NCBI RefSeq assembly: GCF_030519475.1 | Contig: NZ_JAUMKD010000003.1 | Span: 496,001 to 560,000 of the forward strand | Direction: 5' to 3' | Length of the DNA stretch: 64,000 nucleotides | DNA from: Micromonospora sp. C28SCA-DRY-2 | Lineage (GTDB): Bacteria; Actinomycetota; Actinomycetes; Mycobacteriales; Micromonosporaceae | Shown: positions 50,110 to 59,718 of the stretch, one piece after another | How the letters are laid out: every line of letters starts with the position of its first letter | How positions within the stretch are numbered: position 1 is the stretch's first letter | Position numbers and translations under genes: made by a program | The notes under the pieces: generated by a model | What the model saw: only the letters and a program-made list of their open reading frames with translations | The model's database searches: none | What the model was told of the DNA's origin: nothing

Positions 50110-52472
50110 GGTAGTTCCCGGCCGTCGGCGTACATGCGCACGTTCTGCGGCTCGAAGACGTACGAGCCCATGATGTGGTTCGGCGCCGCCCCGGACACCA
50201 GGTTGGTGATCGGGTAGAACGTGTTGCCCTGCCGGCAGAAGGCACAGATTTCGGTGGACCAGGCGCCCTCCCACTTGCCGGGCTGGGTGCGGAAGACCTG
50301 GGGGGACAGTTCGGGCGCGCCGGGCACCAGCGGCCGGGCCGTCCATCGCGCGGTGTCCGGTCCCGCCCGGTCCACGACGTCGATGGTGCGGGCACCCGGC
50401 TGCCCCCCGGAGGGCTCGTAGAACTGGAGCCGAACCAGGTCGGGCGAGACCGGGCCGCGGTAGGTGGTGAACCGGACGCTGTCGGTGAGGTAGCTGTACG
50501 GCACCCCGGCCACGGCTGTCTCGTTCGGTCGGAAGGCCGAGTAGATCAGGCTGGCCGGCTGCGCCCGGGTGCCGTGCAGCGAGGTGTCCACCGTGGCGAG
50601 TTGCTTGTCGGTGACCTCGGTGTGCAGCGAGGCCGGGATCCGCCCCTCCTGGTAGATGTGCAGGGTGTAGACGTACGGGCTGACCGAGTCGTAGCCCGAG
50701 ACGTCGATCTTCACCGGGCCGTGGCGCAGCAGGCCGCGCAGGTTCTCGGCCTCGCCCGCCGAGACGGCGGCGTACGGGATGTCGGCCACCTCCTGCGGGT
50801 AAAACCACCAGTCCGGCGGGACCGGCAGGGGGCAGGTCGTGGTGGGCCACGGCCCGCCGGTCGAGGTTGCGTCGACGAGTACCGCGACGGCACCCGCGGC
50901 CCGCGCTCGCATCAGCTGCGCCGGTCCGACGTTGCACTGCCCGCCGGCGGGCTTGTCGGCGTCGATCCGCAGCAGGACGATCTTCCCCTTGGCCGAGATC
51001 CGCTCGTAGTCCGCGGCCCGCCCGAGCCCGCCGTCGACCAGTTGGCGAGTCTGCCGGCCGCTGAACCGGACCACCTCGAAGCCGGGGCCGCGGTACCAGT
51101 CGGTCGGCAGCATGGGCTTCAGGGCGACCCGCTTGGGGGTGGTGACCGCCATGGTCACCATCGGCTTGCCGAGCACCCAGTTGGTCCCGAGGTGGAAGGT
51201 GCCGACCGTCACCGGAGGGCTGGGGATGGCCCAGAAAGTGGAGTTGCCGTACCCGGTGAAGCTCAGGGTGCCGCCGCCCTGGCCGTTGCTGAAGGTGCGG
51301 AAGGTGGTCCGGGAGGCGACGAACGTCTCGGTGGGGCGGGGGGTGCCGACCGTCAACTGGCGGGCGGCGTCGCCGTCGCGGGTGAGGGTGGTGTCGCCGG
51401 TGACGGTGAGCTCCGGCAGTTCCAGGTTGAGCTGCTGGTCCCGGCCGTCGAGCCGGAAGAGCGCGTGGCCGCCGGCCTCATAGGTGCCCGGCGGCACCTC
51501 GAACGTCGCCTCGAAGGTGGTGCACGGATCGCTGTCCAGGCAACGCGCGCTGACGGATTCGTATCCGGACCCGACCGCGTTCCCGGCGACCTGCGCCAGC
51601 AGGAAGCCGAACAGCGGGCAGATGGTCATGAGGCGGTCGCCGCAGTAGAAGGCGTCACCGTTCTTCCTCGTGTAGGTCTGGGTGACCCGGTACGTCGGTT
51701 GCCCGGTGTCGGTCTGCGGCTCGGCCTCGGTCGAGCGGAGCCCGGTGGGCCAGAGCGCCACCGCGTCGCCGCTGAGCTTCGGGGTGACCCGGTCGAACAG
51801 GTAGTCGCTCAGCTCGCCGACCCGGGTGTCGCCCTTGAAGCGGGCCCAGAACGCGGCGGCCTGGCCCGGTTCTACGCGCAGGTCGACAGTGCCGGATTCC
51901 GGGTGCTTCGCGGCCGTCGTCACGCCGGGCAGGCCCGACACCCGCTTGTCCAGCGCCGCGGCGTCCAGCCGGTCACCGTACTTGACGGTGACGCCGAGCG
52001 GGGTGTTCTCATCGCGCTCCACCTGGGTGGCGAGCCAGGCCACGTCGAAGATCTTCCGGTCGATGACACCGCCGGTGACCAACGCCTGCACGTCCCTCGG
52101 CAGCGCGTGCAGGCGGGTGTCCGTTCCACCCGGTCCGGTCCTGACCTCGACGTCGATGCTCGGCCGGGTGCCGTCGGCCCGCGCCGACGGGATGGCGGTG
52201 ACGGTGTAGCGACCGCCGTCGCGGGTCAGCGTGACCTCGTCGCCGGTGATCAACGTGATCCGGTAGGTCGCCCGGGTCAGCCCGGGCAGCGCGACGGTCC
52301 GCAGCCCGTCGGCTGCCGCGGCGGCTCCGGCCGGTGCCGGAGCGGTCGGCTCGTCCGGGCGCGCGGCGGCGGCGCCGGCCGTACCGAGCAGGGTGAGCAC
52401 CGCCGTGGCGGTGGCGAGCAGGCGTATCCGATGTCTCCTCCGCGGGCGGAGGTTGCTGGGTGAGGTGTTCAC
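50043..52472 (-). CDS. Secreted subtilase-like protein lacking the S8 domain, frameshifted near its end
   Basis: As read, this frame gives 809 residues: a signal peptide (RPRRRHRIRLLATATAVLTLL, cleavage near AAAAR), the same N-terminal block as the subtilase at 59719 (YRITLITGDEVTLTRDGG against YTVTLINGDVVRLTRFAD), then no S8 catalytic domain. It goes directly to the family's C-terminal modules, including a PA-like part (VLVDATSTGG, DIPYAAVSAGEAENLRGLLRHGPVKIDV). The last 24 residues from 50111 on are out of frame; the proper continuation is at 49588-50109. It is downstream of the subtilase at 52528 by 55 bases and likely in one operon. A non-catalytic binding role is possible. Confidence 0.75.
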   Translation of the reverse strand: MNTSPSNLRPRRRHRIRLLATATAVLTLLGTAGAAAARPDEPTAPAPAGAAAAADGLRTVALPGLTRATYRITLITGDEVTLTRDGGRYTVTAIPSARADGTRPSIDVEVRTGPGGTDTRLHALPRDVQALVTGGVIDRKIFDVAWLATQVERDENTPLGVTVKYGDRLDAAALDKRVSGLPGVTTAAKHPESGTVDLRVEPGQAAAFWARFKGDTRVGELSDYLFDRVTPKLSGDAVALWPTGLRSTEAEPQTDTGQPTYRVTQTYTRKNGDAFYCGDRLMTICPLFGFLLAQVAGNAVGSGYESVSARCLDSDPCTTFEATFEVPPGTYEAGGHALFRLDGRDQQLNLELPELTVTGDTTLTRDGDAARQLTVGTPRPTETFVASRTTFRTFSNGQGGGTLSFTGYGNSTFWAIPSPPVTVGTFHLGTNWVLGKPMVTMAVTTPKRVALKPMLPTDWYRGPGFEVVRFSGRQTRQLVDGGLGRAADYERISAKGKIVLLRIDADKPAGGQCNVGPAQLMRARAAGAVAVLVDATSTGGPWPTTTCPLPVPPDWWFYPQEVADIPYAAVSAGEAENLRGLLRHGPVKIDVSGYDSVSPYVYTLHIYQEGRIPASLHTEVTDKQLATVDTSLHGTRAQPASLIYSAFRPNETAVAGVPYSYLTDSVRFTTYRGPVSPDLVRLQFYEPSGGQPGARTIDVVDRAGPDTARWTARPLVPGAPELSPQVFRTQPGKWEGAWSTEICAFCRQGNTFYPITNLVSGAAPNHIMGSYVFEPQNVRMYADGRELPRPVLSCGVPPTSSPPKPGDTG

Positions 52473-52527
52473 GAACGTCTCCTTGCGGCAGGTGAGCTGA
52501 TGGCGGTGCGCGGCGTGGTACGGCAGG

Positions 52528-55293
52528 TCAGCCGCCGGCCCGCACGAGGGACCAGTCCTGGGTCACGACCGCGTCCTCGCGGACCGGGACCGTCGCGGTG
52601 GCGCTCTGGTAGCCGGTGGCGCTCGCGGTGAAGCCGGTACGGCCGACCGCGGAGCTGAACACCCAGTACAGGCCGTCGCCGACGGCCGGATCCACCGGCG
52701 TGGTGACGCCCGTACCGGCCTCCCAGGGGTGTCCGGTCCGGGCCACGGTCGCGAAGACCGGCGCCCCGGTATCGCGGTCGTCGACGAAGCCGACGACCAG
52801 CCCGCCCTCGACCGGTCGGCACGCGCGGGTGCCCACGAATACGTTGTCCACCGCCCACCACCAGGCGTTGCGGCCCTGGTAGTGGAACCGGATCCGGACG
52901 TCCTCGCGGCCGGCCGCCTGCGGCAGCGGCAGGGTGACCTTCCCGAACGCGTGGTTGCTGGTCTGCCGCCACACGGTCTTCCAGGTCCGGCCGCCGTCGG
53001 TGCTCAGCTCGACGTCGGCCCGCTGGCTGTCGTCGTCCGGGTAGTAGGAGGTGTGGAAGGTGAGCTGCGGGGCGGCGTCGCCGGAGAGGCCGATCACCGG
53101 AGAGGTCAGGTAGGTGTCGTACCGCTTCCCGCCGCCGGTCGCCGAGTCGGCGACGGCGAACCTGCCGTCACCGCCGTCCGGCACCGGCCGGTAGCCGGGG
53201 TTGTCGAACCGCCAGCCCGGCTTGCCCGAGAGCTGCCAGCCGTTGCGGGTACCGGTGTCGGTCCAGTCGTCGAAGTCCTCGCTGACACCGCTCCACCGGT
53301 AGCCCGGAGCGGTGCAGGCCGACTCGTCGACGGTCAGCGCCACGTCCTGGACCAGGTCGGCCGTACCCAGCTCGAACGTCCGCTCGGCGGCCTGGTAGCC
53401 GGGGTACTGGGCGGTGACCCGCATGGTGTACGACGCGGACCGGGGCAGCGTGACGCTGTACCGGCCGGTCACCGGATCGGTGAAGACCGGCCCGAGTGGA
53501 TAGCCGTCGACGACGATCTTGGCGTACAGCGGCCAGCCGTGCCCCGACCCGTCGGTGACGGTACCGCTGACCGTGCTCATCGGCTGGGCGGCCAGCCTGA
53601 CGTCGGCCGTCGTGGTCGCGCCCTCGCGGACCTGCGCCTGCACCGTGCCCGCGGCGTAGCCGTACCTGCGCACCCCGATCGCGTAGCTGCCGACCGGCAG
53701 GGCACCGGACTGGTAGGCCCCGTCGGCGTCGGTGGTCACCTCGCGACTGACCGGACCGGTGATCGTGACGGTGGCGCCGGGAATCGGCTTCGAGGTCGCG
53801 GCGTCGCTGACCGTGCCGCCGACCGTGCCGGTGGGGCCACGCGGTACCTGCTTGAGCAGGGCGAGCGCGTCCAGTCGGCCCTCGCCGAAGGCGTTGTTGT
53901 CGTCGTCGGTGCCGCCACACTGGCTGTCGGGGTTGTCGATGGCCGTGCCGTCCAGCAGGGACCGGGTGCCGGCGACGTCGCCCACCATCGCCGTGGCCGC
54001 CGACCAGGCCAGGGCGATGGTGCCCGCCGCGTGCGGGGCCGCCATGGAGGTGCCGTTGAGGTTGGCGTACGCGTTTCCCGGCATGCTCGACCGGACGTTC
54101 ACTCCCGGCGCGGCGACGTTCGGTTTGATCTCGCCGTCCTGGCCGGCCCCGCGCGAGGAGAACCCGGCGATGGTGTGGCCGGAGTCGTACGCGCCGACCG
54201 AGTAGTTGATCTTCCGGCTGCCCGGGGCGCCACTCGTCCGGCAGCCCGGTCCGTTGTTGCCGTTGGCCCACACGCCGAAGATGCCGGACGCGGTCCACGC
54301 CAGGCTGATGTCCTCCAGGAACGGGGCGTCCGACGGGGTGGTGGTGCCCCACGAGTTGTTGATGATGTGCGGGCGCTTGCTGGCGTCCGGGTTCTGCCCG
54401 TTCAGGTCCGTCGGCTCCAGCAGCCACTGGCCGGAGCTGATCAGCGCGGCGTCGTCCGGGCAGCAGCCGTTGGCCGTGATCCAGCGGGCGCCCGGGGCCA
54501 CCCCGATCTGGTTGCCGGCGCCGTCGTCGCCGAGCATGGTGCCCAGCGTGTGGGTACCGTGCCCGTCACTGTCGCAGGGCGCGCCCCCGCAGGTGCCGGC
54601 CGCGTCGAACCAGTTGTAGTTGTGGTCGAAGACGCCGTCGCCCTTGTTGCCGCGGTACTGGCGCACCAGGGCCGGGTGGTCGAACTGGGCTCCGGTGTCG
54701 ATCGAGGCCACGGTGATGCCCTCGCCGCGTACGCCGAACTGGCTCCACACGTCGTCGGCGTTGATGTCGGCGACGCCCCACTCGACCGCGTCGGCCGCCT
54801 TCCGGGCGACGCCCCGGGTGACCGGCGGCGGGCTGACCGTGAACGACGGCAGCAGCGAGCTGACCTCGCGCCTGGCGGCCAACCGCGCGGCGAGGTCCGC
54901 ACCGCCGGTCACCTTGATCGCGTTCGTCGCCCAGAAGCTCCGGTAGGTCACGCCGGAGGCGGCCAGTTCCTCGCGTACCGCCCGCTGGCTCTCGTCGGCG
55001 GCCCGCTTGAGCGCGCTGGCCACCGCCGTGCCGCGCGCGTTCCAGTCGGTGATCGCGCTGGCCGCGGCCAGGTCCGCCGTCGCGCCGAAGTAGACCCAGA
55101 AGTCCACCGGCGCCTGCCCGGCACCGAGCTGGGTCTGCAACTGCGGGCGGATCTTGGCCTGCGCCGCGGCCGCCGTCTCCCGGTCCGGCGTGGCCGACGG
55201 GAGCGCGGCGGCGGCACCGTTGAGGGCGAGCACCGTGGCCACGGCGGCCACCACGACTGTCGTGATTCTTCGTCTCGGATGGGCAAGGCGCAT
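52528..55293 (-). CDS. Secreted S8 family serine protease with CarboxypepD_reg-like domains
   Basis: This 921-residue protein has a signal peptide (HPRRRITTVVVAAVATVLAL), an inhibitor-like prodomain (about 45-150) and an S8 domain with Asp in SIDTGAQFDHP (near 198), His in DGHGTHTLGT (near 242) and Ser in NGTSMAAPHAAG (near 415). After the catalytic domain come two carboxypeptidase-regulatory-like beta domains (about 485-635), an MAM/CBM-like beta region (about 680-820) and a further beta domain (about 830-915). The triad is intact, so it should be an active extracellular protease. The ATG at 55293 follows GACGAGGAG. It is downstream of the LuxR regulator and upstream of the S8-less protein. 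Confidence 0.92.
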   Translation of the reverse strand: MRLAHPRRRITTVVVAAVATVLALNGAAAALPSATPDRETAAAAQAKIRPQLQTQLGAGQAPVDFWVYFGATADLAAASAITDWNARGTAVASALKRAADESQRAVREELAASGVTYRSFWATNAIKVTGGADLAARLAARREVSSLLPSFTVSPPPVTRGVARKAADAVEWGVADINADDVWSQFGVRGEGITVASIDTGAQFDHPALVRQYRGNKGDGVFDHNYNWFDAAGTCGGAPCDSDGHGTHTLGTMLGDDGAGNQIGVAPGARWITANGCCPDDAALISSGQWLLEPTDLNGQNPDASKRPHIINNSWGTTTPSDAPFLEDISLAWTASGIFGVWANGNNGPGCRTSGAPGSRKINYSVGAYDSGHTIAGFSSRGAGQDGEIKPNVAAPGVNVRSSMPGNAYANLNGTSMAAPHAAGTIALAWSAATAMVGDVAGTRSLLDGTAIDNPDSQCGGTDDDNNAFGEGRLDALALLKQVPRGPTGTVGGTVSDAATSKPIPGATVTITGPVSREVTTDADGAYQSGALPVGSYAIGVRRYGYAAGTVQAQVREGATTTADVRLAAQPMSTVSGTVTDGSGHGWPLYAKIVVDGYPLGPVFTDPVTGRYSVTLPRSASYTMRVTAQYPGYQAAERTFELGTADLVQDVALTVDESACTAPGYRWSGVSEDFDDWTDTGTRNGWQLSGKPGWRFDNPGYRPVPDGGDGRFAVADSATGGGKRYDTYLTSPVIGLSGDAAPQLTFHTSYYPDDDSQRADVELSTDGGRTWKTVWRQTSNHAFGKVTLPLPQAAGREDVRIRFHYQGRNAWWWAVDNVFVGTRACRPVEGGLVVGFVDDRDTGAPVFATVARTGHPWEAGTGVTTPVDPAVGDGLYWVFSSAVGRTGFTASATGYQSATATVPVREDAVVTQDWSLVRAGG

Positions 55294-55340
55294 AGGGGCT
55301 CCTCGTCTGGGAGGACGGCGAGGACGCCGGCCGCGGCCGG

Positions 55341-55487
55341 TCACAGCGGCAGGTACCGGTCGTCGTCCTCGGCGTCGGTCTCGTCGCCCGGTCCGGCCCC
55401 GGGACGGGACTCGACGGGTACGTCGGCCGCGCCGGCGGCCTCCGACGATGTCATCTCGTCCTGGTCAGGGTCATCTCGATGCGGCAT
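55341..55487 (-). CDS. Possible small acidic protein
   Basis: This frame encodes 48 residues, very acidic, with a start MPHRDDPDQDE and an end DETDAEDDDRYLPL. There is no cysteine and no good ribosome binding site at the ATG (55487). It lies between the LuxR-type regulator and the subtilase on the same strand. It may be a true small gene, perhaps a substrate or inhibitor, or simply a leftover; no family is recognised. Confidence 0.35.
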   Translation of the reverse strand: MPHRDDPDQDEMTSSEAAGAADVPVESRPGAGPGDETDAEDDDRYLPL

Positions 55488-55553
55488 GCCAGCATCGTGG
55501 TCAACCGCGCGACGATGCTGCGATCCCTCAGGTGAGGGAAACAACCTCGGGGC

Positions 55554-58508
55554 TCAGTCCCCCGTCGCCGGGCCGGGCTCGCGGACCAGCCCGGTAGCGA
55601 TCGCCCGGGCCGACAGCGCCGCGCGCGAGGAGACCCCCAGCTTGCGCATCGCCGACTTCATCTGGCTGGCCACCGTGTGGTGTGAGCGGTGCAGGGCGTC
55701 GGCGATCTCCCGGTTCGTCCGCCCTTCGGCCGCCAGGGCGACGACCTCCAGTTCACGGGGTGACAGCTCGGACCCGTAGCCCTTCCGGCCGCCGCGCCAC
55801 ACCCGCGGCACCGGGCGTCCGTGCGCGCGCAGGGTACGGGCGACCCGGTCCACGTCGAGGCTCGCCGGCAGGGCCGACAGTCCACTCAGCACCTCGGTGA
55901 GCAGGTCGAGCCCGGCCGGGACGGCGCCGGCCCGGATCAGGCACCCGGCCTGCCGCTCCCGGCAGAGCGCCGCGCTGTACGGCCGGGGAAGCGCCGCCCA
56001 CGCCGCCGCGGCCCGCCCGAACAGGTCCGCCGCCGCGGTGTGGTCGCCGGTGGCCTCGGCGAGCAGGCCCCGGCAGTCCAGCACGGCGGCCCGCGGTGCC
56101 GGGAACTGCCCGTTCCGCAGCCCTTCGGCGAACGCGTCGACCAGGTCCCGGGCCGGCGACACCGCTCCGACGGCGAGCAGCGCCCGGACCCGGGCCGGCA
56201 CCACGTCGGTGCCCCAGAGCCAGACCCCTTTCTCCGCGACGGCCTCGCAGGGGTCACGAGAGATCGTCAACGCCTCGTCGGGCCGGCCCTCGCGCAGCCG
56301 GATCTGCACCAGCGTCGCCACCGCCTCGGCGACGGTGTCCCAGGCGCCGGCGTCACGGGCGCCGGCCACCGCACGCTCGATCTCCCGGGCGGCCTGGACC
56401 AGGTCACCGGCCGCCATGCGCAGCAGGCCGCTGATCATGATCGGCTCGACCCGGCTGACCGGGTGCAGGTCGTCCGTGTTCGCCAGCGCCGCCGCCCGCT
56501 CCGCGAGGCCGTCCCAGGCGCCGGTGAACCAGTCGAGGTGCAGTTGGGTGGAGTCGATGAGGTCGGTGATCCGGACCTGTTCGTACGCGACCGCGAGTCG
56601 ACGCCCGGTGGCGAGCCACCGGCCCGCCTCCGCGTACCGCCCCCACCGCATGGCCCCGTCGCCGATGTTGAGGTATCCCACGGTGATGATGCGGCGGTCC
56701 CGGACGGTGCGGGCCGCGGCGGGGATCTGGCCGGCCTCCGCCCAACCACGCTGGTCACCGAGTTGCAGCAGGGCGGCCGCCCGGCCGGCCGCGACCCGGA
56801 GCCGGTCCGACGGCTCCAGCGCCCGCGCGAACTCCGCCGCCCGGTCCAGCCAGGTCAGGTGCCGGGCCGCCGATGAGCGGCCGCGCGGCCAGCCGAGCAG
56901 CATCATGGCGACGGCGGGTGAGGCCCGACCACGATCGAGGTGCGGCAGCGCCCGTTCCAACTCGGCGTGCGCCTCGTCGAACTCCTCCATGTCGTTGAGG
57001 ATCCGGGCGAGTTGGAACCGCAGGTTCGCCGCCACGCCCGGATCCGGGGTGCCCCGGTCGAGCACCCGGCGTACGGCGGCGGCGAGGTCCCGCAGGCGGC
57101 CGGGACCGGTGAAGGAACCGAACGGCACCTTCTCCACCAGCACGCACATCTGCTCGGCCGGCACGTCGCCGTTGGTCAGCACATCGTGCAGCAGGGCGCC
57201 GGCGGTCGTCTCGTCGCCGGTCTCCAGCGCCACGTCCGCGGAGAGTTCCGCGTACCTGGCCCACCTCGTGCCGTCACCGGCGTGGCGGAAGTGCCGCGCG
57301 AGCTGCGCCAGCGGTCGTGGGGTCACGGTTTCCAGCACCCGCCCGGCGCGCTCGTGCAGCGTCCGGCGCTCCCGCTCGGGGATGGCGTCGTAGATGGCCC
57401 GGCCGGCCAGCACGTGGCGGAAGGACACCCGGACGTGGTCGCGGTGGTGCAGCAGGCGGTGCGCGACGGCTTCGGCCAGGCCGGCGGCGAACTCGGCCGG
57501 TGGCAGGTCGCTGATCCGCGACAGCAGCTGTTCCGTGATCGGGTCGGCGACGACCGCGGCGGCCCGCAGCACCGACCGGGTGGCGCCGCCGAGGCGGCTG
57601 GCGTGCTCCAGCACGGTGTCCCGCACCGTCGGCGGAACCACGATCTCGTCCAGCGGCAGCCGCTTCCAGCCCTGGTCACGGCGGACGAGATCGCCACGCC
57701 GGGCCATCAGTCGCACGCACTCCTCCACGGCGAGAGGCACCCCGTCGGTGTGCGCGTGCAGGTGCTGGGCGAACTCGTCGGAGACCCGCTGGTTGGCCAG
57801 CATCGAGGAGGCGAGCGCCGCGGTCTCGGACCGGCCGAGCGGGTTGAGGACGAGTCGAAGCCGGGCCCGGTGTGGCCGGAGGCGTCCCGACAGGCGCAGC
57901 AGCCAGGGGTCGCCGACCAGGTCCTCCGGCCGGTAGGCGACCACCAGGCCGGGCCCCGGGCCGGGCCGGTCGGCCAGGAACAGCAGGAACTCCCGGGTCG
58001 CGTCGTCGGACCACTGCGCGTCGTCCACGACGAGCAGGTCGACCCCCAGCTTGTCGAGCAGTTCGGCGAGGGCCCGGAGCACCCGGTGGCGCGCCGCGCT
58101 GGCGTCCTCGGCCGGCTCGGGCGCCGGCGGCAGGTGCTCGGCCCACTCGGGGAACAGCGGCCGCAGGGCGCCGGCCAGGCCACTGAGGCGCAGGTTCGCC
58201 ACCGTGTCGGCGTCGGTGGCCAGCAGCGCCTCGACGATCGGTCCCAGGGTGTACGGCTCGCGCAGCGGCGGACAGACCGCCGTCAGGACGGCATGGGCGG
58301 TGCCGGCCGGGGACGACAGGAACTCGTCCAGCAGGCGGCTCTTGCCGACCCCGGCCTCGCCCTCGATCAGCACCAGCGCCGAGGCGTTGGTGAGCACCCG
58401 ACCCAGCCGGGCGAGGTCCCCGTCGCGGCCGATCAGCAGCGGCGCCGCCACCCCACCGACGTCCGGAGCGGCCGCACCGGAGTGGGGAGCGACCTCGCCG
58501 ACCACCAC
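55554..58508 (-). CDS. LAL-type LuxR regulator with ATPase domain
   Basis: This 984-residue protein is a large ATP-binding LuxR (LAL) regulator: an AAA-like domain with P-loop EGEAGVGKSRLL (near 50-61), Walker B LLVVDDAQWSDD (near 160), a helical repeat region, and a C-terminal LuxR helix-turn-helix (about 905-965; LSPRELEVVALAAEGRTNREIADALHRSHHTVASQM). The MalT-like layout suggests ligand-gated activation. It sits upstream of the subtilase pair on the same strand and downstream of another regulator, so it probably drives the protease genes. Confidence 0.9.
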   Translation of the reverse strand: MVVGEVAPHSGAAAPDVGGVAAPLLIGRDGDLARLGRVLTNASALVLIEGEAGVGKSRLLDEFLSSPAGTAHAVLTAVCPPLREPYTLGPIVEALLATDADTVANLRLSGLAGALRPLFPEWAEHLPPAPEPAEDASAARHRVLRALAELLDKLGVDLLVVDDAQWSDDATREFLLFLADRPGPGPGLVVAYRPEDLVGDPWLLRLSGRLRPHRARLRLVLNPLGRSETAALASSMLANQRVSDEFAQHLHAHTDGVPLAVEECVRLMARRGDLVRRDQGWKRLPLDEIVVPPTVRDTVLEHASRLGGATRSVLRAAAVVADPITEQLLSRISDLPPAEFAAGLAEAVAHRLLHHRDHVRVSFRHVLAGRAIYDAIPERERRTLHERAGRVLETVTPRPLAQLARHFRHAGDGTRWARYAELSADVALETGDETTAGALLHDVLTNGDVPAEQMCVLVEKVPFGSFTGPGRLRDLAAAVRRVLDRGTPDPGVAANLRFQLARILNDMEEFDEAHAELERALPHLDRGRASPAVAMMLLGWPRGRSSAARHLTWLDRAAEFARALEPSDRLRVAAGRAAALLQLGDQRGWAEAGQIPAAARTVRDRRIITVGYLNIGDGAMRWGRYAEAGRWLATGRRLAVAYEQVRITDLIDSTQLHLDWFTGAWDGLAERAAALANTDDLHPVSRVEPIMISGLLRMAAGDLVQAAREIERAVAGARDAGAWDTVAEAVATLVQIRLREGRPDEALTISRDPCEAVAEKGVWLWGTDVVPARVRALLAVGAVSPARDLVDAFAEGLRNGQFPAPRAAVLDCRGLLAEATGDHTAAADLFGRAAAAWAALPRPYSAALCRERQAGCLIRAGAVPAGLDLLTEVLSGLSALPASLDVDRVARTLRAHGRPVPRVWRGGRKGYGSELSPRELEVVALAAEGRTNREIADALHRSHHTVASQMKSAMRKLGVSSRAALSARAIATGLVREPGPATGD

Positions 58509-58629
58509 CGCCCCCTACAGCTCGCCCGCTCACGCGTCCACAGTTGCCAGTGATCATCGTCCAGGTGGTCGCCCGCAGCAACCGTTGTCCCGCGGCCGGC
58601 GGGACGGCCGTCGCCGCGCACCGGGCTGC

Positions 58630-59598
58630 TCAGAGCCAGCCGCGGTCGCGGGCCTGCCAGCCCAGCTGCATCCGCGACCGCGAGTTGGTCAGCTCCATGA
58701 GGTGCTGCACCCGGCGGACCACGGTGCGGCGGCTCACCCCCAGCCGCGCGCTCACCGCCTCGTCGGTCAGCCCGGCGACGAGCAGGGACAGCAGGTGCCG
58801 GTCGGCGGCGGAGACCGCCGTGGCGGCGGCGAGGTCGGCGGAGTCCGCCACGGACAGCGGCGTGGCCTGGTTCCAGACGGTCTCGAAGAGCGCGATCAAC
58901 GCGTCCAGCAGGCCGCACGGATGCACCAGCAACGCCGCGTCGTGCGCCGCCTGCGTCCAGGCCAGCGGCAGCAGGGCCAGCTCCCGATCGGCGACGGCGA
59001 GCTTGGTCGGCAGGCCGTGCGCCAGGCGCGCGTGCTCGCCCTCCTGGACATGGACGACGACGCTCCGCACGAAAGCGGGGTCGGTCAGGGCGTCCACGTC
59101 GTACACCGCCCGGTAGGTGATCCCGGCGGCCTGCCGTTCGAGCTGCTGCCGGTTGACGTCCTTCGGCACCGCGTACGGCGGTGCGACCAGCACCCGCATC
59201 TGCTCACGGGCGGTACGTTGCAACCGGTCGAACGCCTGCGCGACCGCCGCCCGGCCGGACACGATCTCGATCAACTCCTCGGTACGCCGATTGCTGGCCC
59301 GGCTGCGTGCCTCCTGCGCGAGGCGGTGGGCGGCCGCCCGTACCCCCTCCAGCTCCTCCTGGCGGCGCCGGACCTGCTGTTCCACCGCCAGCTCCGGAGG
59401 GACCGGGACGACCCGCTCCTCGGGGGCCGGGGTGTGGTGCACGAAGCCCTTGCGGTGCAGGGAGAGCACCGCGCGGCGCACCTGGGCGGGGGTGAGCCCG
59501 GTCCGGGCGGTCAGCTGCGGCAGCGTCGCGCCGCCCTGGCGGACCAGCGCGAGGTAGGCCGCCTCCTCCGCCGCGCTCAGCCCCGCCGGTCCCAGCAC
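58630..59598 (-). CDS. TrmB-like/LuxR-type regulator
   Basis: This 322-residue protein has an N-terminal TrmB-type winged helix (about 1-55; LSAAEEAAYLALVRQGGATLPQLTARTGLTPAQVRRAVLSLHRKGFV), a coiled-coil helix, a middle domain and a C-terminal LuxR-type helix-turn-helix (about 260-315; LLSLLVAGLTDEAVSARLGVSRRTVVRRVQHLMEL). This two-HTH type is frequent next to secreted subtilases in actinomycetes. It is divergent from the large subtilase at 59719, so it may control it and, on its own strand, the LAL regulator and the protease pair. Confidence 0.87.
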   Translation of the reverse strand: MLGPAGLSAAEEAAYLALVRQGGATLPQLTARTGLTPAQVRRAVLSLHRKGFVHHTPAPEERVVPVPPELAVEQQVRRRQEELEGVRAAAHRLAQEARSRASNRRTEELIEIVSGRAAVAQAFDRLQRTAREQMRVLVAPPYAVPKDVNRQQLERQAAGITYRAVYDVDALTDPAFVRSVVVHVQEGEHARLAHGLPTKLAVADRELALLPLAWTQAAHDAALLVHPCGLLDALIALFETVWNQATPLSVADSADLAAATAVSAADRHLLSLLVAGLTDEAVSARLGVSRRTVVRRVQHLMELTNSRSRMQLGWQARDRGWL

Positions 59599-59627
59599 GA
59601 TCGTCCTCCCTGGCGCATCTGGGCCAT

Positions 59628-59680
59628 GTCACAGCTGCGCTGACTCTAGATCCTTTACCGTCCCGCTGACGAGGTGTGAC
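59628..59680. promoter_or_regulatory. Divergent promoter between the TrmB/LuxR regulator and the large subtilase
   Basis: GTCACA (59628-59633) and TGTGAC (59675-59680) are inverted half-sites 41 bases apart. On the reverse strand TAGAGT (complement of 59643-59648) could be the -10 of the regulator. A purine-rich AAGGGGG lies before the GTG at 59719. Confidence 0.4.
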
Positions 59681-59718
59681 GCTGCCTGCTGTAGGGCCGG
59701 CACGTCGAAGGGGGCCTC

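Noticed and set aside
50175..52463. 762-codon open frame on the forward strand
   Set aside because: Antisense to the S8-less secreted protein, biased composition and no recognisable domain; a shadow frame.
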